Origin: Pseudoips prasinana
Taxonomy: Eukaryota > Arthropoda > Insecta > Lepidoptera > Nolidae
Length of the DNA stretch: 64,000 nt
Assembly (NCBI GenBank): GCA_951640165.1
Contig: OX621266.1
Location: 5,952,001 to 6,016,000 of the forward strand
Direction of reading: 5' to 3'
Part shown: positions 28,601 to 44,700 of the stretch, piece by piece
Layout of the letters: each line of letters opens with the position of its first letter
Position numbering within the stretch: the stretch's first letter is position 1
Made by a program: the position numbers and the translations under genes
Notes under the pieces: model-generated
Database searches by the model: none
What the model was told of the DNA's origin: nothing
The model's input: only the letters and a program-made list of their open reading frames with translations

Positions 28601-31600
28601 GTCTATCGTTTAATATTAGCCCCCCAATATATAAAGTAACTTTGTTTTCATTATAATATACATATATATTTCTAAAATCTACCCTAAACAATAGTTTCTG
28701 TGTACTTTGTACTGAAAACATAGTTTTTGGTCATTTACTTACTATTTTTACATAGTGTTTATAGTTTTTTATAGTTCTAATATCAAAAACTCAAAGAAAC
28801 GCATCCGCCAACACCCTATTTGCGGTTGTAAGACACAGGGTCTTTGAGTTTTTTGATATAATCTCTAACTTTCTACTACAAATTCTAGTTTTTTTGTGAT
28901 ATCTAATTATTTTTCTACTCTACCTTAATCTGTTTATTTACTCACCGGTTAGCTCTCGTCGAGACGCATCTAACGACACCGCATACACGGTGATAGCACC
29001 TGTATTTCAAAAGATATTTGCAATTTTAGATTTTTCATCACCCAAACCGAGGTGTAGTGGCGGGTAGTTTCTGCCCATACATTACGTATATCTCAATCCA
29101 AAAACATACGATTTCAATAATTCTTTTTGTGTCTATCGTTTAATATTAGCCCCCCAATATATAAAGTAACTTTGTTTTCATTATAATATACATATATATT
29201 TCTAAAATCTACCCTAAACAATAGTTTCTGTGTACTTTGTACTGAAAACATAGTTTTTGGTCATTTACTTACTATTTTTACATAGTGCATATAGTTTTTA
29301 TAGTTCTAATACCAAAAACTCAAAGAAACGCATCCGCCAACACCCTATTTGCGGTTGTAAGACACAGGGTCTTTGAGTTTTTTGATATAATCTCTAACTT
29401 TCTACTACAAATTCTAGTTTTTTTGTGATATCTAATTATTTTTCTACTCTACCTTAATCTGTTTATTTACTCACCGGTTAGCTCTCGTCGAGACGCATCT
29501 AACGACACCGCATACACGGTGATAGCACCTGTATTTCAAAAGATATTTGCAATTTTAGATTTTTCATCACCCAAACCGAGGTGTAGTGGCGGGTAGTTTC
29601 TGCCCATACATTACGTATATCTCAATCCAAAAACATACGATTTCAATAATTGTTTTTGTGTCTATCGTTTAATATTAGCCCCCCAATATATAAAGTAACT
29701 TTGTTTTCATTATAATATACATATATATTTCTAAAATCTACCCTAAACAATAGTTTCTGTGTACTTTGTACTGAAAACATAGTTTTTGGTCATTTACTTA
29801 CTATTTTTACATAGTGCATATAGTTTTTATAGTTCTAATATCAAAAACTCAAAGAAACGCATCCGCCAACACCCTATTTGCCGTTGTAAGACACAGGGTC
29901 TTTGAGTTTTTTGATATAATCTCTAACTTTCTACTACAAATTCTAGTTTTTTTGTGATATCTAATTATTTTTCTACTCTACCTTAATCTGTTTATTTACT
30001 CACCGGTTAGCTCTCGTCGAGACGCATCTAACGACACCGCATACACGGTGATAGCACCTGTATTTCAAAAGATATTTGCAATTTTAGATTTTTCATCACC
30101 CAAACCGAGGTGTAGTGGCGGGTAGTTTCTGCCCATACATTACGTATATCTCAATCCAAAAACATACGATTTCAATAATTCTTTTTGTGTCTATCGTTTA
30201 ATATTAGCCCCCCAATATATAAAGTAACTTTGTTTTCATTATAATATACATATATATTTCTAAAATCTACCCTAAACAATAGTTTCTGTGTACTTTGTAC
30301 TGAAAACATAGTTTTTGGTCATTTACTTACTATTTTTACATAGTGCATATAGTTTTTATAGTTCTAATATCAAAAACTCAAAGAAACGCATCCGCCAACA
30401 CCCTATTTGCGGTTGTAAGACACAGGGTCTTTGAGTTTTTTGATATAATCTCTAACTTTCTACTACAAATTCTAGTTTTTTTGTGATATCTAATTATTTT
30501 TCTACACTTTTTTAATCTGTTTATTTACTCACCGGTTAGCTCTCGTCGAGACGCATCTAACGACACCGCATACACGGTGATAGCACCTGTATTTCAAAAG
30601 ATATTTGCAATTTTAGATTTTTCATCACCCAAACCGAGGTGTAGTGGCGGGTAGTTTCTGCCCATACATTACGTATATCTCAATCCAAAAACATACGATT
30701 TCAATAATTCTTTTTGTGTCTATCGTTTAATATTAGCCCCCCAATATATAAAGTAACTTTGTTTTCATTATAATATACATATATATTTCTAAAATCTACC
30801 CTAAACAATAGTTTCTGTGTACTTTGTACTGAAAACATAGTTTTTGGTCATTTACTTACTATTTTTACATAGTGCATATAGTTTTTATAGTTCTAATATC
30901 AAAAACTCAAAGAAACGCATCCGCCAACACCCTATTTGCGGTTGTAAGACACAGGGTCTTTGAGTTTTTTGATATAATCTCTAACTTTCTACTACAAATT
31001 CTAGTTTTTTTGTGATATCTAATTATTTTTCTACTCTACCTTAATCTGTTTATTTACTCACCGGTTAGCTCTCGTCGAGACGCATCTAACGACACCGCAT
31101 ACACGGTGATAGCACCTGTATTTCAAAAGATATTTGCAATTTTAGATTTTTCATCACCCAAACCGAGGTGTAGTGGCGGGTAGTTTCTGCCCATACATTA
31201 CGTATATCTCAATCCAAAAACATACGATTTCAATAATTCTTTTTGTGTCTATCGTTTAATATTAGCCCCCCAATATATAAAGTAACTTTGTTTTCATTAT
31301 AATATACATATATATTTCTAAAATCTACCCTAAACAATAGTTTCTGTGTACTTTGTACTGAAAACATAGTTTTTGGTCATTTACTTACTATTTTTACATA
31401 GTGCATATAGTTTTTATAGTTTTAATATCAAAAACTCAAAGAAACGCATCCGCCAACACCCTATTTGCGGTTGTAAGACACAGGGTCTTTGAGTTTTTTG
31501 ATATAATCTCTAACTTTCTACTACAAATTCTAGTTTTTTTGTGATATCTAATTATTTTTCTACTCTACCTTAATCTGTTTATTTACTCACCGGTTAGCTC

Positions 31601-33828
31601 TCGTCGAGACGCATCTAACGACACCGCATACACGGTGATAGCACCTGTATTTCAAAAGATATTTGCAATTTTAGATTTTTCATCACCCAAACCGAGGTGT
31701 AGTGCGGCGGGTAGTTTCTGCCCATACATTACGTATATCTCAATCCAAAAACATACGATTTCAATAATTGTTTTTGTGTCTATCGTTTAATATTAGCCCC
31801 CCAATATATAAAGTAACTTTGTTTTCATTATAATATACATATATATTTCTAAAATCTACCCTAAACAATAGTTTCTGTGTACTTTGTACTGAAAACATAG
31901 TTTTTGGTCATTTACTTACTATTTTTACATAGTGCATATAGTTTTTATAGTTCTAATATCAAAAACTCAAAGAAACGCATCCGCCAACACCCTATTTGCG
32001 GTTGTAAGACACAGGGTCTTTGAGTTTTTTGATATAATCTCTAACTTTCTACTACAAATTCTAGTTTTTTTGTGATATCTAATTATTTTTCTACTCTACC
32101 TTAATCTGTTTATTTACTCACCGGTTAGCTCTCGTCGAGACGCATCTAACGACACCGCATACACGGTGATAGCACCTGTATTTCAAAAGATATTTGCAAT
32201 TTTAGATTTTTCATCACCCAAACCGAGGTGTAGTGGCGGGTAGTTTCTGCCCATACATTACGTATATCTCAATCCAAAAACATACGATTTCAATAATTCT
32301 TTTTGTGTCTATCGTTTAATATTAGCCCCCCAATATATAAAGTAACTTTGTTTTCATTATAATATACATATATATTTCTAAAATCTACCCTAAACAATAG
32401 TTTCTGTGTACTTTGTACTGAAAACATAGTTTTTGGTCATTTACTTACTATTTTTACATAGTGCATATAGTTTTTATAGTTCTAATATCAAAAACTCAAA
32501 GAAACGCATCCGCCAACACCCTATTTGCGGTTGTAAGACACAGGGTCTTTGAGTTTTTTGATATAATCTCTAACTTTCTACTACAAATTCTAGTTTTTTT
32601 GTGATATCTAATTATTTTTCTACTCTACCTTAATCTGTTTATTTACTCACCGGTTAGCTCTCGTCGAGACGCATCTAACGACACCGCATACACGGTGATA
32701 GCACCTGTATTTCAAAAGATATTTGCAATTTTAGATTTTTCATCACCCAAACCGAGGTGTAGTGGCGGGTAGTTTCTGCCCATACATAACGTATATCTCA
32801 ATCCAAAAACATACGATTTCAATAATTCTTTTTGTGTCTATCGTTTAATATTAGCCCCCCAATATATAAAGTAACTTTGTTTTCATTATAATATACATAT
32901 ATATTTCTAAAATCTACCCTAAACAATAGTTTCTGTGTACTTTGTACTGAAAACATAGTTTTTGGTCATTTACTTACTATTTTTACATAGTGCATATAGT
33001 TTTTATAGTTCTAATATCAAAAACTCAAAGAAACGCATCCGCCAACACCCTATTTGCGGTTGTAAGACACAGGGTCTTTGAGTTTTTTGATATAATCTCT
33101 AACTTTCTACTACAAATTCTAGTTTTTTTGTGATATCTAATTATTTTTCTACTCTACCTTAATCTGTTTATTTACTCACCGGTTAGCTCTCGTCGAGACG
33201 CATCTAACGACACCGCATACACGGTGATAGCACCTGTATTTCAAAAGATATTTGCAATTTTAGATTTTTCATCACCCAAACCGAGGTGTAGTGGCGGGTA
33301 GTTTCTGCCCATACATTACGTATATCTCAATCCAAAAACATACGATTTCAATAATTGTTTTTGTGTCTATCGTTTAATATTAGCCCCCCAATATATAAAG
33401 TAACTTTGTTTTCATTATAATATACATATATATTTCTAAAATCTACCCTAAACAATAGTTTCTGTGTACTTTGTACTGAAAACATAGTTTTTGGTCATTT
33501 ACTTACTATTTTTACATAGTGCATATAGTTTTTATAGTTCTAATATCAAAAACTCAAAGAAACGCATCCGCCAACACCCTATTTGCGGTTGTAAGACACA
33601 GGGTCTTTGAGTTTTTTGATATAATCTCTAACTTTCTACTACAAATTCTAGTTTTTTTGTGATATCTAATTATTTTTCTACTCTACCTTAATCTGTTTAT
33701 TTACTCACCGGTTAGCTCTCGTCGAGACGCATCTAACGACACCGCATACACGGTGATAGCACCTGTATTTCAAAAGATATTTGCAATTTTAGATTTTTCA
33801 TCACCCAAACCGAGGTGTAGTGGCGGGT

Positions 33829-36800
33829 AGTTTCTGCCCATACATAACGTATATCTCAATCCAAAAACATACGATTTCAATAATTCTTTTTGTGTCTATC
33901 GTTTAATATTAGCCCCCCAATATATAAAGTAACTTTGTTTTCATTATAATATACATATATATTTCTAAAATCTACCCTAAACAATAGTTTCTGTGTACTT
34001 TGTACTGAAAACATAGTTTTTGGTCATTTACTTACTATTTTTACATAGTGCATATAGTTTTTATAGTTCTAATATCAAAAACTCAAAGAAACGCATCCGC
34101 CAACACCCTATTTGCGGTTGTAAGACACAGGGTCTTTGAGTTTTTTGATATAATCTCTAACTTTCTACTACAAATTCTAGTTTTTTTGTGATATCTAATT
34201 ATTTTTCTACTCTACCTTAATCTGTTTATTTACTCACCGGTTAGCTCTCGTCGAGACGCATCTAACGACACCGCATACACGGTGATAGCACCTGTATTTC
34301 AAAAGATATTTGCAATTTTAGATTTTTCATCACCCAAACCGAGGTGTAGTGGCGGGTAGTTTCTGCCCATACATTACGTATATCTCAATCCAAAAACATA
34401 CGATTTCAATAATTGTTTTTGTGTCTATCGTTTAATATTAGCCCCCCAATATATAAAGTAACTTTGTTTTCATTATAATATACATATATATTTCTAAAAT
34501 CTACCCTAAACAATAGTTTCTGTGTACTTTGTACTGAAAACATAGTTTTTGGTCATTTACTTACTATTTTTACATAGTGCATATAGTTTTTATAGTTCTA
34601 ATATCAAAAACTCAAAGAAACGCATCCGCCAACACCCTATTTGCGGTTGTAAGACACAGGGTCTTTGAGTTTTTTGATATAATCTCTAACTTTCTACTAC
34701 AAATTCTAGTTTTTTTGTGATATCTAATTATTTTTCTACTCTACCTTAATCTGTTTATTTACTCACCGGTTAGCTCTCGTCGAGACGCATCTAACGACAC
34801 CGCATACACGGTGATAGCACCTGTATTTCAAAAGATATTTGCAATTTTAGATTTTTCATCACCCAAACCGAGGTGTAGTGGCGGGTAGTTTCTGCCCATA
34901 CATAACGTATATCTCAATCCAAAAACATACGATTTCAATAATTCTTTTTGTGTCTATCGTTTAATATTAGCCCCCCAATATATAAAGTAACTTTGTTTTC
35001 ATTATAATATACATATATATTTCTAAAATCTACCCTAAACAATAGTTTCTGTGTACTTTGTACTGAAAACATAGTTTTTGGTCATTTACTTACTATTTTT
35101 ACATAGTGCATATAGTTTTTATAGTTCTAATATCAAAAACTCAAAGAAACGCATCCGCCAACACCCTATTTGCGGTTGTAAGACACAGGGTCTTTGAGTT
35201 TTTTGATATAATCTCTAACTTTCTACTACAAATTCTAGTTTTTTTGTGATATCTAATTATTTTTCTACTCTACCTTAATCTGTTTATTTACTCACCGGTT
35301 AGCTCTCGTCGAGACGCATCTAACGACACCGCATACACGGTGATAGCACCTGTATTTCAAAAGATATTTGCAATTTTAGATTTTTCATCACCCAAACCGA
35401 GGTGTAGTGGCGGGTAGTTTCTGCCCATACATAACGTATATCTCAATCCAAAAACATACGATTTCAATAATTCTTTTTGTGTCTATCGTTTAATATTAGC
35501 CCCCCAATATATAAAGTAACTTTGTTTTCATTATAATATACATATATATTTCTAAAATCTACCCTAAACAATAGTTTCTGTGTACTTTGTACTGAAAACA
35601 TAGTTTTTGGTCATTTACTTACTATTTTTACATAGTGCATATAGTTTTTTATAGTTTTAATATCAAAAACTCAAAGAAACGCATCCGCCAACACCCTATT
35701 TGCGGTTGTAAGACACAGGGTCTTTGAGTTTTTTGATATAATCTCTAACTTTCTACTACAAATTCTAGTTTTTTTGTGATATCTAATTATTTTTCTACTC
35801 TACCTTAATCTGTTTATTTACTCATTGGTTAGCTCTCGTTGAGACGCATCTAACGACACCGCATACACGGTGATAGCACCTGTATTTCAAAAGATATTTG
35901 CAATTTTAGATTTTTCATCACCCAAACCGAGGTGTAGTGGCGGGTAGTTTCTGCCCATACATTACGTATATCTCAATCCAAAAACATACGATTTCAATAA
36001 TTGTTTTTGTGTCTATCGTTTAATATTAGCCCCCCAATATATAAAGTAACTTTGTTTTCATTATAATATACATATATATTTCTAAAATCTACCCTAAACA
36101 ATAGTTTCTGTGTACTTTGTACTGAAAACATAGTTTTTGGTCATTTACTTACTATTTTTACATAGTGCATATAGTTTTTATAGTTCTAATATCAAAAACT
36201 CAAAGAAACGCATCCGCCAACACCCTATTTGCGGTTGTAAGACACAGGGTCTTTGAGTTTTTTGATATAATCTCTAACTTTCTACTACAAATTCTAGTTT
36301 TTTTGTGATATCTAATTATTTTTCTACCCTACCTTAATCTGTTTATTTACTCACCGGTTAGCTCTCGTCGAGACGCATCTAACGACACCGCATACACGGT
36401 GATAGCACCTGTATTTCAAAAGATATTTGCAATTTAAGATTTTTCATCACCCAAACCGAGGTGTAGTGGCGGGTAGTTTCTGCCCATACATTACGTATAT
36501 CTCAATCCAAAAACATACGATTTCAATAATTCTTTTTGTGTCTATCGTTTAATATTAGCCCCCCAATATATAAAGTAACTTTGTTTTCATTATAATATAC
36601 ATATATATTTCTAAAATCTACCCTAAACAATAGTTTCTGTGTACTTTGTACTGAAAACATAGTTTTTGGTCATTTACTTACTAGTTTTACATAGTGCATA
36701 TAGTTTTTATAGTTCTAATATCAGAAATTCAAAGAAACGCATCCGCCAACACCCTATTTGCGGTTGTAAGACACAGGGTCTTTGAGTTTTTTGATATAAT

Positions 36801-39800
36801 CTCTAACTTTCTACTACAAATTCTAGTTTTTTTGTGATATCTAATTATTTTTCTACTCTACCTTAATCTGTTTATTTACTCACCGGTTAGCTCTCGTCGA
36901 GACGCATCTAACGACACCGCATACACGGTGATAGCACCTGTATTTCAAAAGATATTTGCAATTTTAGATTTTTCAACACCCAAACCGAGGTGTAGTGGCG
37001 GGTAGTTTCTGCCCATACATTACGTATATCTCAATCCAAAAACATACGATTTCAATAATTGTTTTTGTGTCTATCGTTTAATATTAGCCCCCCAATATAT
37101 AAAGTAACTTTGTTTTCATTATAATATACATATATATTTCTAAAATCTACCCTAAACAATAGTTTCTGTGTACTTTGTACTGAAAACATAGTTTTTGGTC
37201 ATTTACTTACTATTTTTACATAGTGCATATAGTTTTTATAGTTCTAATATCAAAAACTCAAAGAAACGCATCCGCCAACACCCTATTTGCGGTTGTAAGA
37301 CACAGGGTCTTTGAGTTTTTTGATATAATCTCTAACTTTCTACTACAAATTCTAGTTTTTTTGTGATATCTAATTATTTTTCTACTCTACCTTAATCTGT
37401 TTATTTACTCACCGGTTAGCTCTCGTCGAGACGCATCTAACGACACCGCATACACGGTGATAGCACCTGTATTTCAAAAGATATTTGCAATTTTAGATTT
37501 TTCATCACCCAAACCGAGGTGTAGTGGCGGGTAGTTTCTGCCCATACATTACGTATATCTCAATCCAAAAACATACGATTTCAATAATTCTTTTTGTGTC
37601 TATCGTTTAATATTAGCCCCCCAATATATAAAGTAACTTTGTTTTCATTATAATATACATATATATTTCTAAAATCTACCCTAAACAATAGTTTCTGTGT
37701 ACTTTGTACTGAAAACATAGTTTTTGGTCATTTACTTACTATTTTTACATAGTGCATATAGTTTTTTATAGTTCTAATATCAAAAACTCAAAGAAACGCA
37801 TCCGCCAACACCCTATTTGCGGTTGTAAGACACAGGGTCTTTGAGTTTTTTGATATAATCTCTAACTTTCTACTACAAATTCTAGTTTTTTTGTGATATC
37901 TAATTATTTTTCTACTCTACCTTAATCTGTTTATTTACTCACCGGTTAGCTCTCGTCGAGACGCATCTAACGACACCGCATACACGGTGATAGCACCTGT
38001 ATTTCAAAAGATATTTGCAATTTTAGATTTTTCAACACCCAAACCGAGGTGTAGTGGCGGGTAGTTTCTGCCCATACATTACGTATATCTCAATCCAAAA
38101 ACATACGATTTCAATAATTCTTTTTGTGTCTATCGTTTAATATTAGCCCCCCAATATATAAAGTAACTTTGTTTTCATTATAATATACATATATATTTCT
38201 AAAATCTACCCTAAACAATAGTTTCTGTGTACTTTGTACTGAAAACATAGTTTTTGGTCATTTACTTACTATTTTTACATAGTGCATATAGTTTTTATAG
38301 TTCTAATATCAAAAACTCAAAGAAACGCATCCGCCAACACCCTATTTGCGGTTGTAAGACACAGGGTCTTTGAGTTTTTTGATATAATCTCTAACTTTCT
38401 ACTACAAATTCTAGTTTTTTTGTGATATCTAATTATTTTTCTACTCTACCTTAATCTGTTTATTTACTCACCGGTTAGCTCTCGTCGAGACGCATCTAAC
38501 GACACCGCATACACGGTGATAGCACCTGTATTTCAAAAGATATTTGCAATTTAAGATTTTTCATCACCCAAACCGAGGTGTAGTGGCGGGTAGTTTCTGC
38601 CCATACATTACGTATATCTCAATCCAAAAACATACGATTTCAATAATTCTTTTTGTGTCTATCGTTTAATATTAGCCCCCCAATATATAAAGTAACTTTG
38701 TTTTCATTATAATATACATATATATTTCTAAAATCTACCCTAAACAATAGTTTCTGTGTACTTTGTACTGAAAACATAGTTTTTGGTCATTTACTTACTA
38801 GTTTTACATAGTGCATATAGTTTTTATAGTTCTAATATCAGAAACTCAAAGAAACGCATCCGCCAACACCCTATTTGCGGTTGTAAGACACAGGGTCTTT
38901 GAGTTTTTTGATATAATCTCTAACTTTCTACTACAAATTCTAGTTTTTTTGTGATATCTAATTATTTTTCTACTCTACCTTAATCTGTTTATTTACTCAC
39001 CGGTTAGCTCTCGTCGAGACGCATCTAACGACACCGCATACACGGTGATAGCACCTGTATTTCAAAAGATATTTGCAATTTTAGATTTTTCATCACCCAA
39101 ACCGAGGTGTAGTGGCGGGTAGTTTCTGCCCATACATTACGTATATCTCAATCCAAAAACATACGATTTCAATAATTCTTTTTGTGTCTATCGTTTAATA
39201 TTAGCCCCCCAATATATAAAGTAACTTTGTTTTCATTATAATATACATATATATTTCTAAAATCTACCCTAAACAATAGTTTCTGTGTACTTTGTACTGA
39301 AAACATAGTTTTTGGTCATTTACTTACTATTTTTACATAGTGCATATAGTTTTTTATAGTTCTAATATCAAAAACTCAAAGAAACGCATCCGCCAACACC
39401 CTATTTGCGGTTGTAAGACACAGGGTCTTTGAGTTTTTTGATATAATCTCTAACTTTCTACTACAAATTCTAGTTTTTTTGTGATATCTAATTATTTTTC
39501 TACTCTACCTTAATCTGTTTATTTACTCATTGGTTAGCTCTCGTTGAGACGCATCTAACGACACCGCATACACGGTGATAGCACCTGTATTTCAAAAGAT
39601 ATTTGCAATTTTAGATTTTTCATCACCCAAACCGAGGTGTAGTGGCGGGTAGTTTCTGCCCATACATTACGTATATCTCAATCCAAAAACATACGATTTC
39701 AATAATTGTTTTTGTGTCTATCGTTTAATATTAGCCCCCCAATATATAAAGTAACTTTGTTTTCATTATAATATACATATATATTTCTAAAATCTACCCT

Positions 39801-40708
39801 AAACAATAGTTTCTGTGTACTTTGTACTGAAAACATAGTTTTTGGTCATTTACTTACTATTTTTACATAGTGCATATAGTTTTTATAGTTCTAATATCAA
39901 AAACTCAAAGAAACGCATCCGCCAACACCCTATTTGCGGTTGTAAGACACAGGGTCTTTGAGTTTTTTGATATAATCTCTAACTTTCTACTACAAATTCT
40001 AGTTTTTTTGTGATATCTAATTATTTTTCTACTCTACCTTAATCTGTTTATTTACTCACCGGTTAGCTCTCGTCGAGACGCATCTAACGACACCGCATAC
40101 ACGGTGATAGCACCTGTATTTCAAAAGATATTTGCAATTTTAGATTTTTCATCACCCAAACCGAGGTGTAGTGGCGGGTAGTTTCTGCCCATACATTACG
40201 TATATCTCAATCCAAAAACATACGATTTCAATAATTGTTTTTGTGTCTATCGTTTAATATTAGCCCCCCAATATATAAAGTAACTTTGTTTTCATTATAA
40301 TATACATATATATTTCTAAAATCTACCCTAAACAATAGTTTTTGTGTACTTTGTACTGAAAACATAGTTTTTGGTCATTTACTTACTATTTTTACATAGT
40401 GCATATAGTTTTTATAGTTCTAATATCAAAAACTCAAAGAAACGCATCCGCCAACACCCTATTTGCGGTTGTAAGACACAGGGTCTTTGAGTTTTTTGAT
40501 ATAATCTCTAACTTTCTACTACAAATTCTAGTTTTTTTGTGATATCTAATTATTTTTCTACTCTACCTTAATCTGTTTATTTACTCACCGGTTAGCTCTC
40601 GTCGAGACGCATCTAACGACACCGCATACACGGTGATAGCACCTGTATTTCAAAAGATATTTGCAATTTTAGATTTTTCATCACCCAAACCGAGGTGTAG
40701 TGGCGGGT
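33829..40708. repeat. Higher-order block, copy A (13 monomers, 6,880 bp)
   Basis: Thirteen consecutive monomers carry an ordered set of rare variants that recurs at 41766-48645. In order these include CATAACG (units 1, 3 and 4), AATTG (units 2, 5, 7, 12 and 13), TAGTTTTAATATC with CATTGG/GTTGAG (unit 4), CTACCCTACC with CAATTTAAGAT (unit 5), CTAGTTTTAC with GAAATTC (unit 6), an extra T (units 4, 8 and 11), GAAACTC (unit 10) and AATAGTTTTTGTG (unit 13). The offset is 7,937 bp, so two further monomers (40709-41765) separate the copies. Only the last unit differs at the A/T site near unit position 502. Confidence 0.9.
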
Positions 40709-41765
40709 AGTTTCTGCCCATACATTACGTATATCTCAATCCAAAAACATACGATTTCAATAATTCTTTTTGTGTCTATCGTTTAATATTAGCCCCCCAA
40801 TATATAAAGTAACTTTGTTTTCATTATAATATACATATATATTTCTAAAATCTACCCTAAACAATAGTTTCTGTGTACTTTGTACTGAAAACATAGTTTT
40901 TGGTCATTTACTTACTATTTTTACATAGTGCATATAGTTTTTATAGTTTTAATATCAAAAACTCAAAGAAACGCATCAGCCAACACCCTATTTGCGGTTG
41001 TAAGACACAGGGTCTTTGAGTTTTTTGATATAATCTCTAACTTTCTACTACAAATTCTAGTTTTTTTGTGATATCTAATTATTTTTCTACTCTACCTTAA
41101 TCTGTTTATTTACTCACCGGTTAGCTCTCGTCGAGACGCATCTAACGACACCGCATACACGGTGATAGCACCTGTATTTCAAAAGATATTTGCAATTTTA
41201 GATTTTTCAACACCCAAACCGAGGTGTAGTGGCGGGTAGTTTCTGCCCATACATTACGTATATCTCAATCCAAAAACATACGATTTCAATAATTCTTTTT
41301 GTGTCTATCGTTTAATATTAGCCCCCCAATATAAAAGTAACTTTGTTTTCATTATAATATACATATATATTTCTAAAATCTACCCTAAACAATAGTTTCT
41401 GTGTACTTTGTACTGAAAACATAGTTTTTGGTCATTTACTTACTATTTTTACATAGTGCATATAGTTTTTATAGTTCTAATATCAAAAACTCAAAGAAAC
41501 GCATCCGCCAACACCCTATTTGCGGTTGTAAGACACAGGGTCTTTGAGTTTTTTGATATAATCTCTAACTTTCTACTACAAATTCTAGTTTTTTTGTGAT
41601 ATCTAATTATTTTTCTACTCTACCTTAATCTGTTTATTTACTCACCGGTTAGCTCTCGTCGAGACGCATCTAACGACACCGCATACACGGTGATAGCACC
41701 TGTATTTCAAAAGATATTTGCAATTTTAGATTTTTCATCACCCAAACCGAGGTGTAGTGGCGGGT

Positions 41766-44700
41766 AGTTTCTGCCCATACATAACGTATATCTCAATCCA
41801 AAAACATACGATTTCAATAATTCTTTTTGTGTCTATCGTTTAATATTAGCCCCCCAATATATAAAGTAACTTTGTTTTCATTATAATATACATATATATT
41901 TCTAAAATCTACCCTAAACAATAGTTTCTGTGTACTTTGTACTGAAAACATAGTTTTTGGTCATTTACTTACTATTTTTACATAGTGCATATAGTTTTTA
42001 TAGTTCTAATATCAAAAACTCAAAGAAACGCATCCGCCAACACCCTATTTGCGGTTGTAAGACACAGGGTCTTTGAGTTTTTTGATATAATCTCTAACTT
42101 TCTACTACAAATTCTAGTTTTTTTGTGATATCTAATTATTTTTCTACTCTACCTTAATCTGTTTATTTACTCACCGGTTAGCTCTCGTCGAGACGCATCT
42201 AACGACACCGCATACACGGTGATAGCACCTGTATTTCAAAAGATATTTGCAATTTTAGATTTTTCATCACCCAAACCGAGGTGTAGTGGCGGGTAGTTTC
42301 TGCCCATACATTACGTATATCTCAATCCAAAAACATACGATTTCAATAATTGTTTTTGTGTCTATCGTTTAATATTAGCCCCCCAATATATAAAGTAACT
42401 TTGTTTTCATTATAATATACATATATATTTCTAAAATCTACCCTAAACAATAGTTTCTGTGTACTTTGTACTGAAAACATAGTTTTTGGTCATTTACTTA
42501 CTATTTTTACATAGTGCATATAGTTTTTATAGTTCTAATATCAAAAACTCAAAGAAACGCATCCGCCAACACCCTATTTGCGGTTGTAAGACACAGGGTC
42601 TTTGAGTTTTTTGATATAATCTCTAACTTTCTACTACAAATTCTAGTTTTTTTGTGATATCTAATTATTTTTCTACTCTACCTTAATCTGTTTATTTACT
42701 CACCGGTTAGCTCTCGTCGAGACGCATCTAACGACACCGCATACACGGTGATAGCACCTGTATTTCAAAAGATATTTGCAATTTTAGATTTTTCATCACC
42801 CAAACCGAGGTGTAGTGGCGGGTAGTTTCTGCCCATACATAACGTATATCTCAATCCAAAAACATACGATTTCAATAATTCTTTTTGTGTCTATCGTTTA
42901 ATATTAGCCCCCCAATATATAAAGTAACTTTGTTTTCATTATAATATACATATATATTTCTAAAATCTACCCTAAACAATAGTTTCTGTGTACTTTGTAC
43001 TGAAAACATAGTTTTTGGTCATTTACTTACTATTTTTACATAGTGCATATAGTTTTTATAGTTCTAATATCAAAAACTCAAAGAAACGCATCCGCCAACA
43101 CCCTATTTGCGGTTGTAAGACACAGGGTCTTTGAGTTTTTTGATATAATCTCTAACTTTCTACTACAAATTCTAGTTTTTTTGTGATATCTAATTATTTT
43201 TCTACTCTACCTTAATCTGTTTATTTACTCACCGGTTAGCTCTCGTCGAGACGCATCTAACGACACCGCATACACGGTGATAGCACCTGTATTTCAAAAG
43301 ATATTTGCAATTTTAGATTTTTCATCACCCAAACCGAGGTGTAGTGGCGGGTAGTTTCTGCCCATACATAACGTATATCTCAATCCAAAAACATACGATT
43401 TCAATAATTCTTTTTGTGTCTATCGTTTAATATTAGCCCCCCAATATATAAAGTAACTTTGTTTTCATTATAATATACATATATATTTCTAAAATCTACC
43501 CTAAACAATAGTTTCTGTGTACTTTGTACTGAAAACATAGTTTTTGGTCATTTACTTACTATTTTTACATAGTGCATATAGTTTTTTATAGTTTTAATAT
43601 CAAAAACTCAAAGAAACGCATCCGCCAACACCCTATTTGCGGTTGTAAGACACAGGGTCTTTGAGTTTTTTGATATAATCTCTAACTTTCTACTACAAAT
43701 TCTAGTTTTTTTGTGATATCTAATTATTTTTCTACTCTACCTTAATCTGTTTATTTACTCATTGGTTAGCTCTCGTTGAGACGCATCTAACGACACCGCA
43801 TACACGGTGATAGCACCTGTATTTCAAAAGATATTTGCAATTTTAGATTTTTCATCACCCAAACCGAGGTGTAGTGGCGGGTAGTTTCTGCCCATACATT
43901 ACGTATATCTCAATCCAAAAACATACGATTTCAATAATTGTTTTTGTGTCTATCGTTTAATATTAGCCCCCCAATATATAAAGTAACTTTGTTTTCATTA
44001 TAATATACATATATATTTCTAAAATCTACCCTAAACAATAGTTTCTGTGTACTTTGTACTGAAAACATAGTTTTTGGTCATTTACTTACTATTTTTACAT
44101 AGTGCATATAGTTTTTATAGTTCTAATATCAAAAACTCAAAGAAACGCATCCGCCAACACCCTATTTGCGGTTGTAAGACACAGGGTCTTTGAGTTTTTT
44201 GATATAATCTCTAACTTTCTACTACAAATTCTAGTTTTTTTGTGATATCTAATTATTTTTCTACCCTACCTTAATCTGTTTATTTACTCACCGGTTAGCT
44301 CTCGTCGAGACGCATCTAACGACACCGCATACACGGTGATAGCACCTGTATTTCAAAAGATATTTGCAATTTAAGATTTTTCATCACCCAAACCGAGGTG
44401 TAGTGGCGGGTAGTTTCTGCCCATACATTACGTATATCTCAATCCAAAAACATACGATTTCAATAATTCTTTTTGTGTCTATCGTTTAATATTAGCCCCC
44501 CAATATATAAAGTAACTTTGTTTTCATTATAATATACATATATATTTCTAAAATCTACCCTAAACAATAGTTTCTGTGTACTTTGTACTGAAAACATAGT
44601 TTTTGGTCATTTACTTACTAGTTTTACATAGTGCATATAGTTTTTATAGTTCTAATATCAGAAATTCAAAGAAACGCATCCGCCAACACCCTATTTGCGG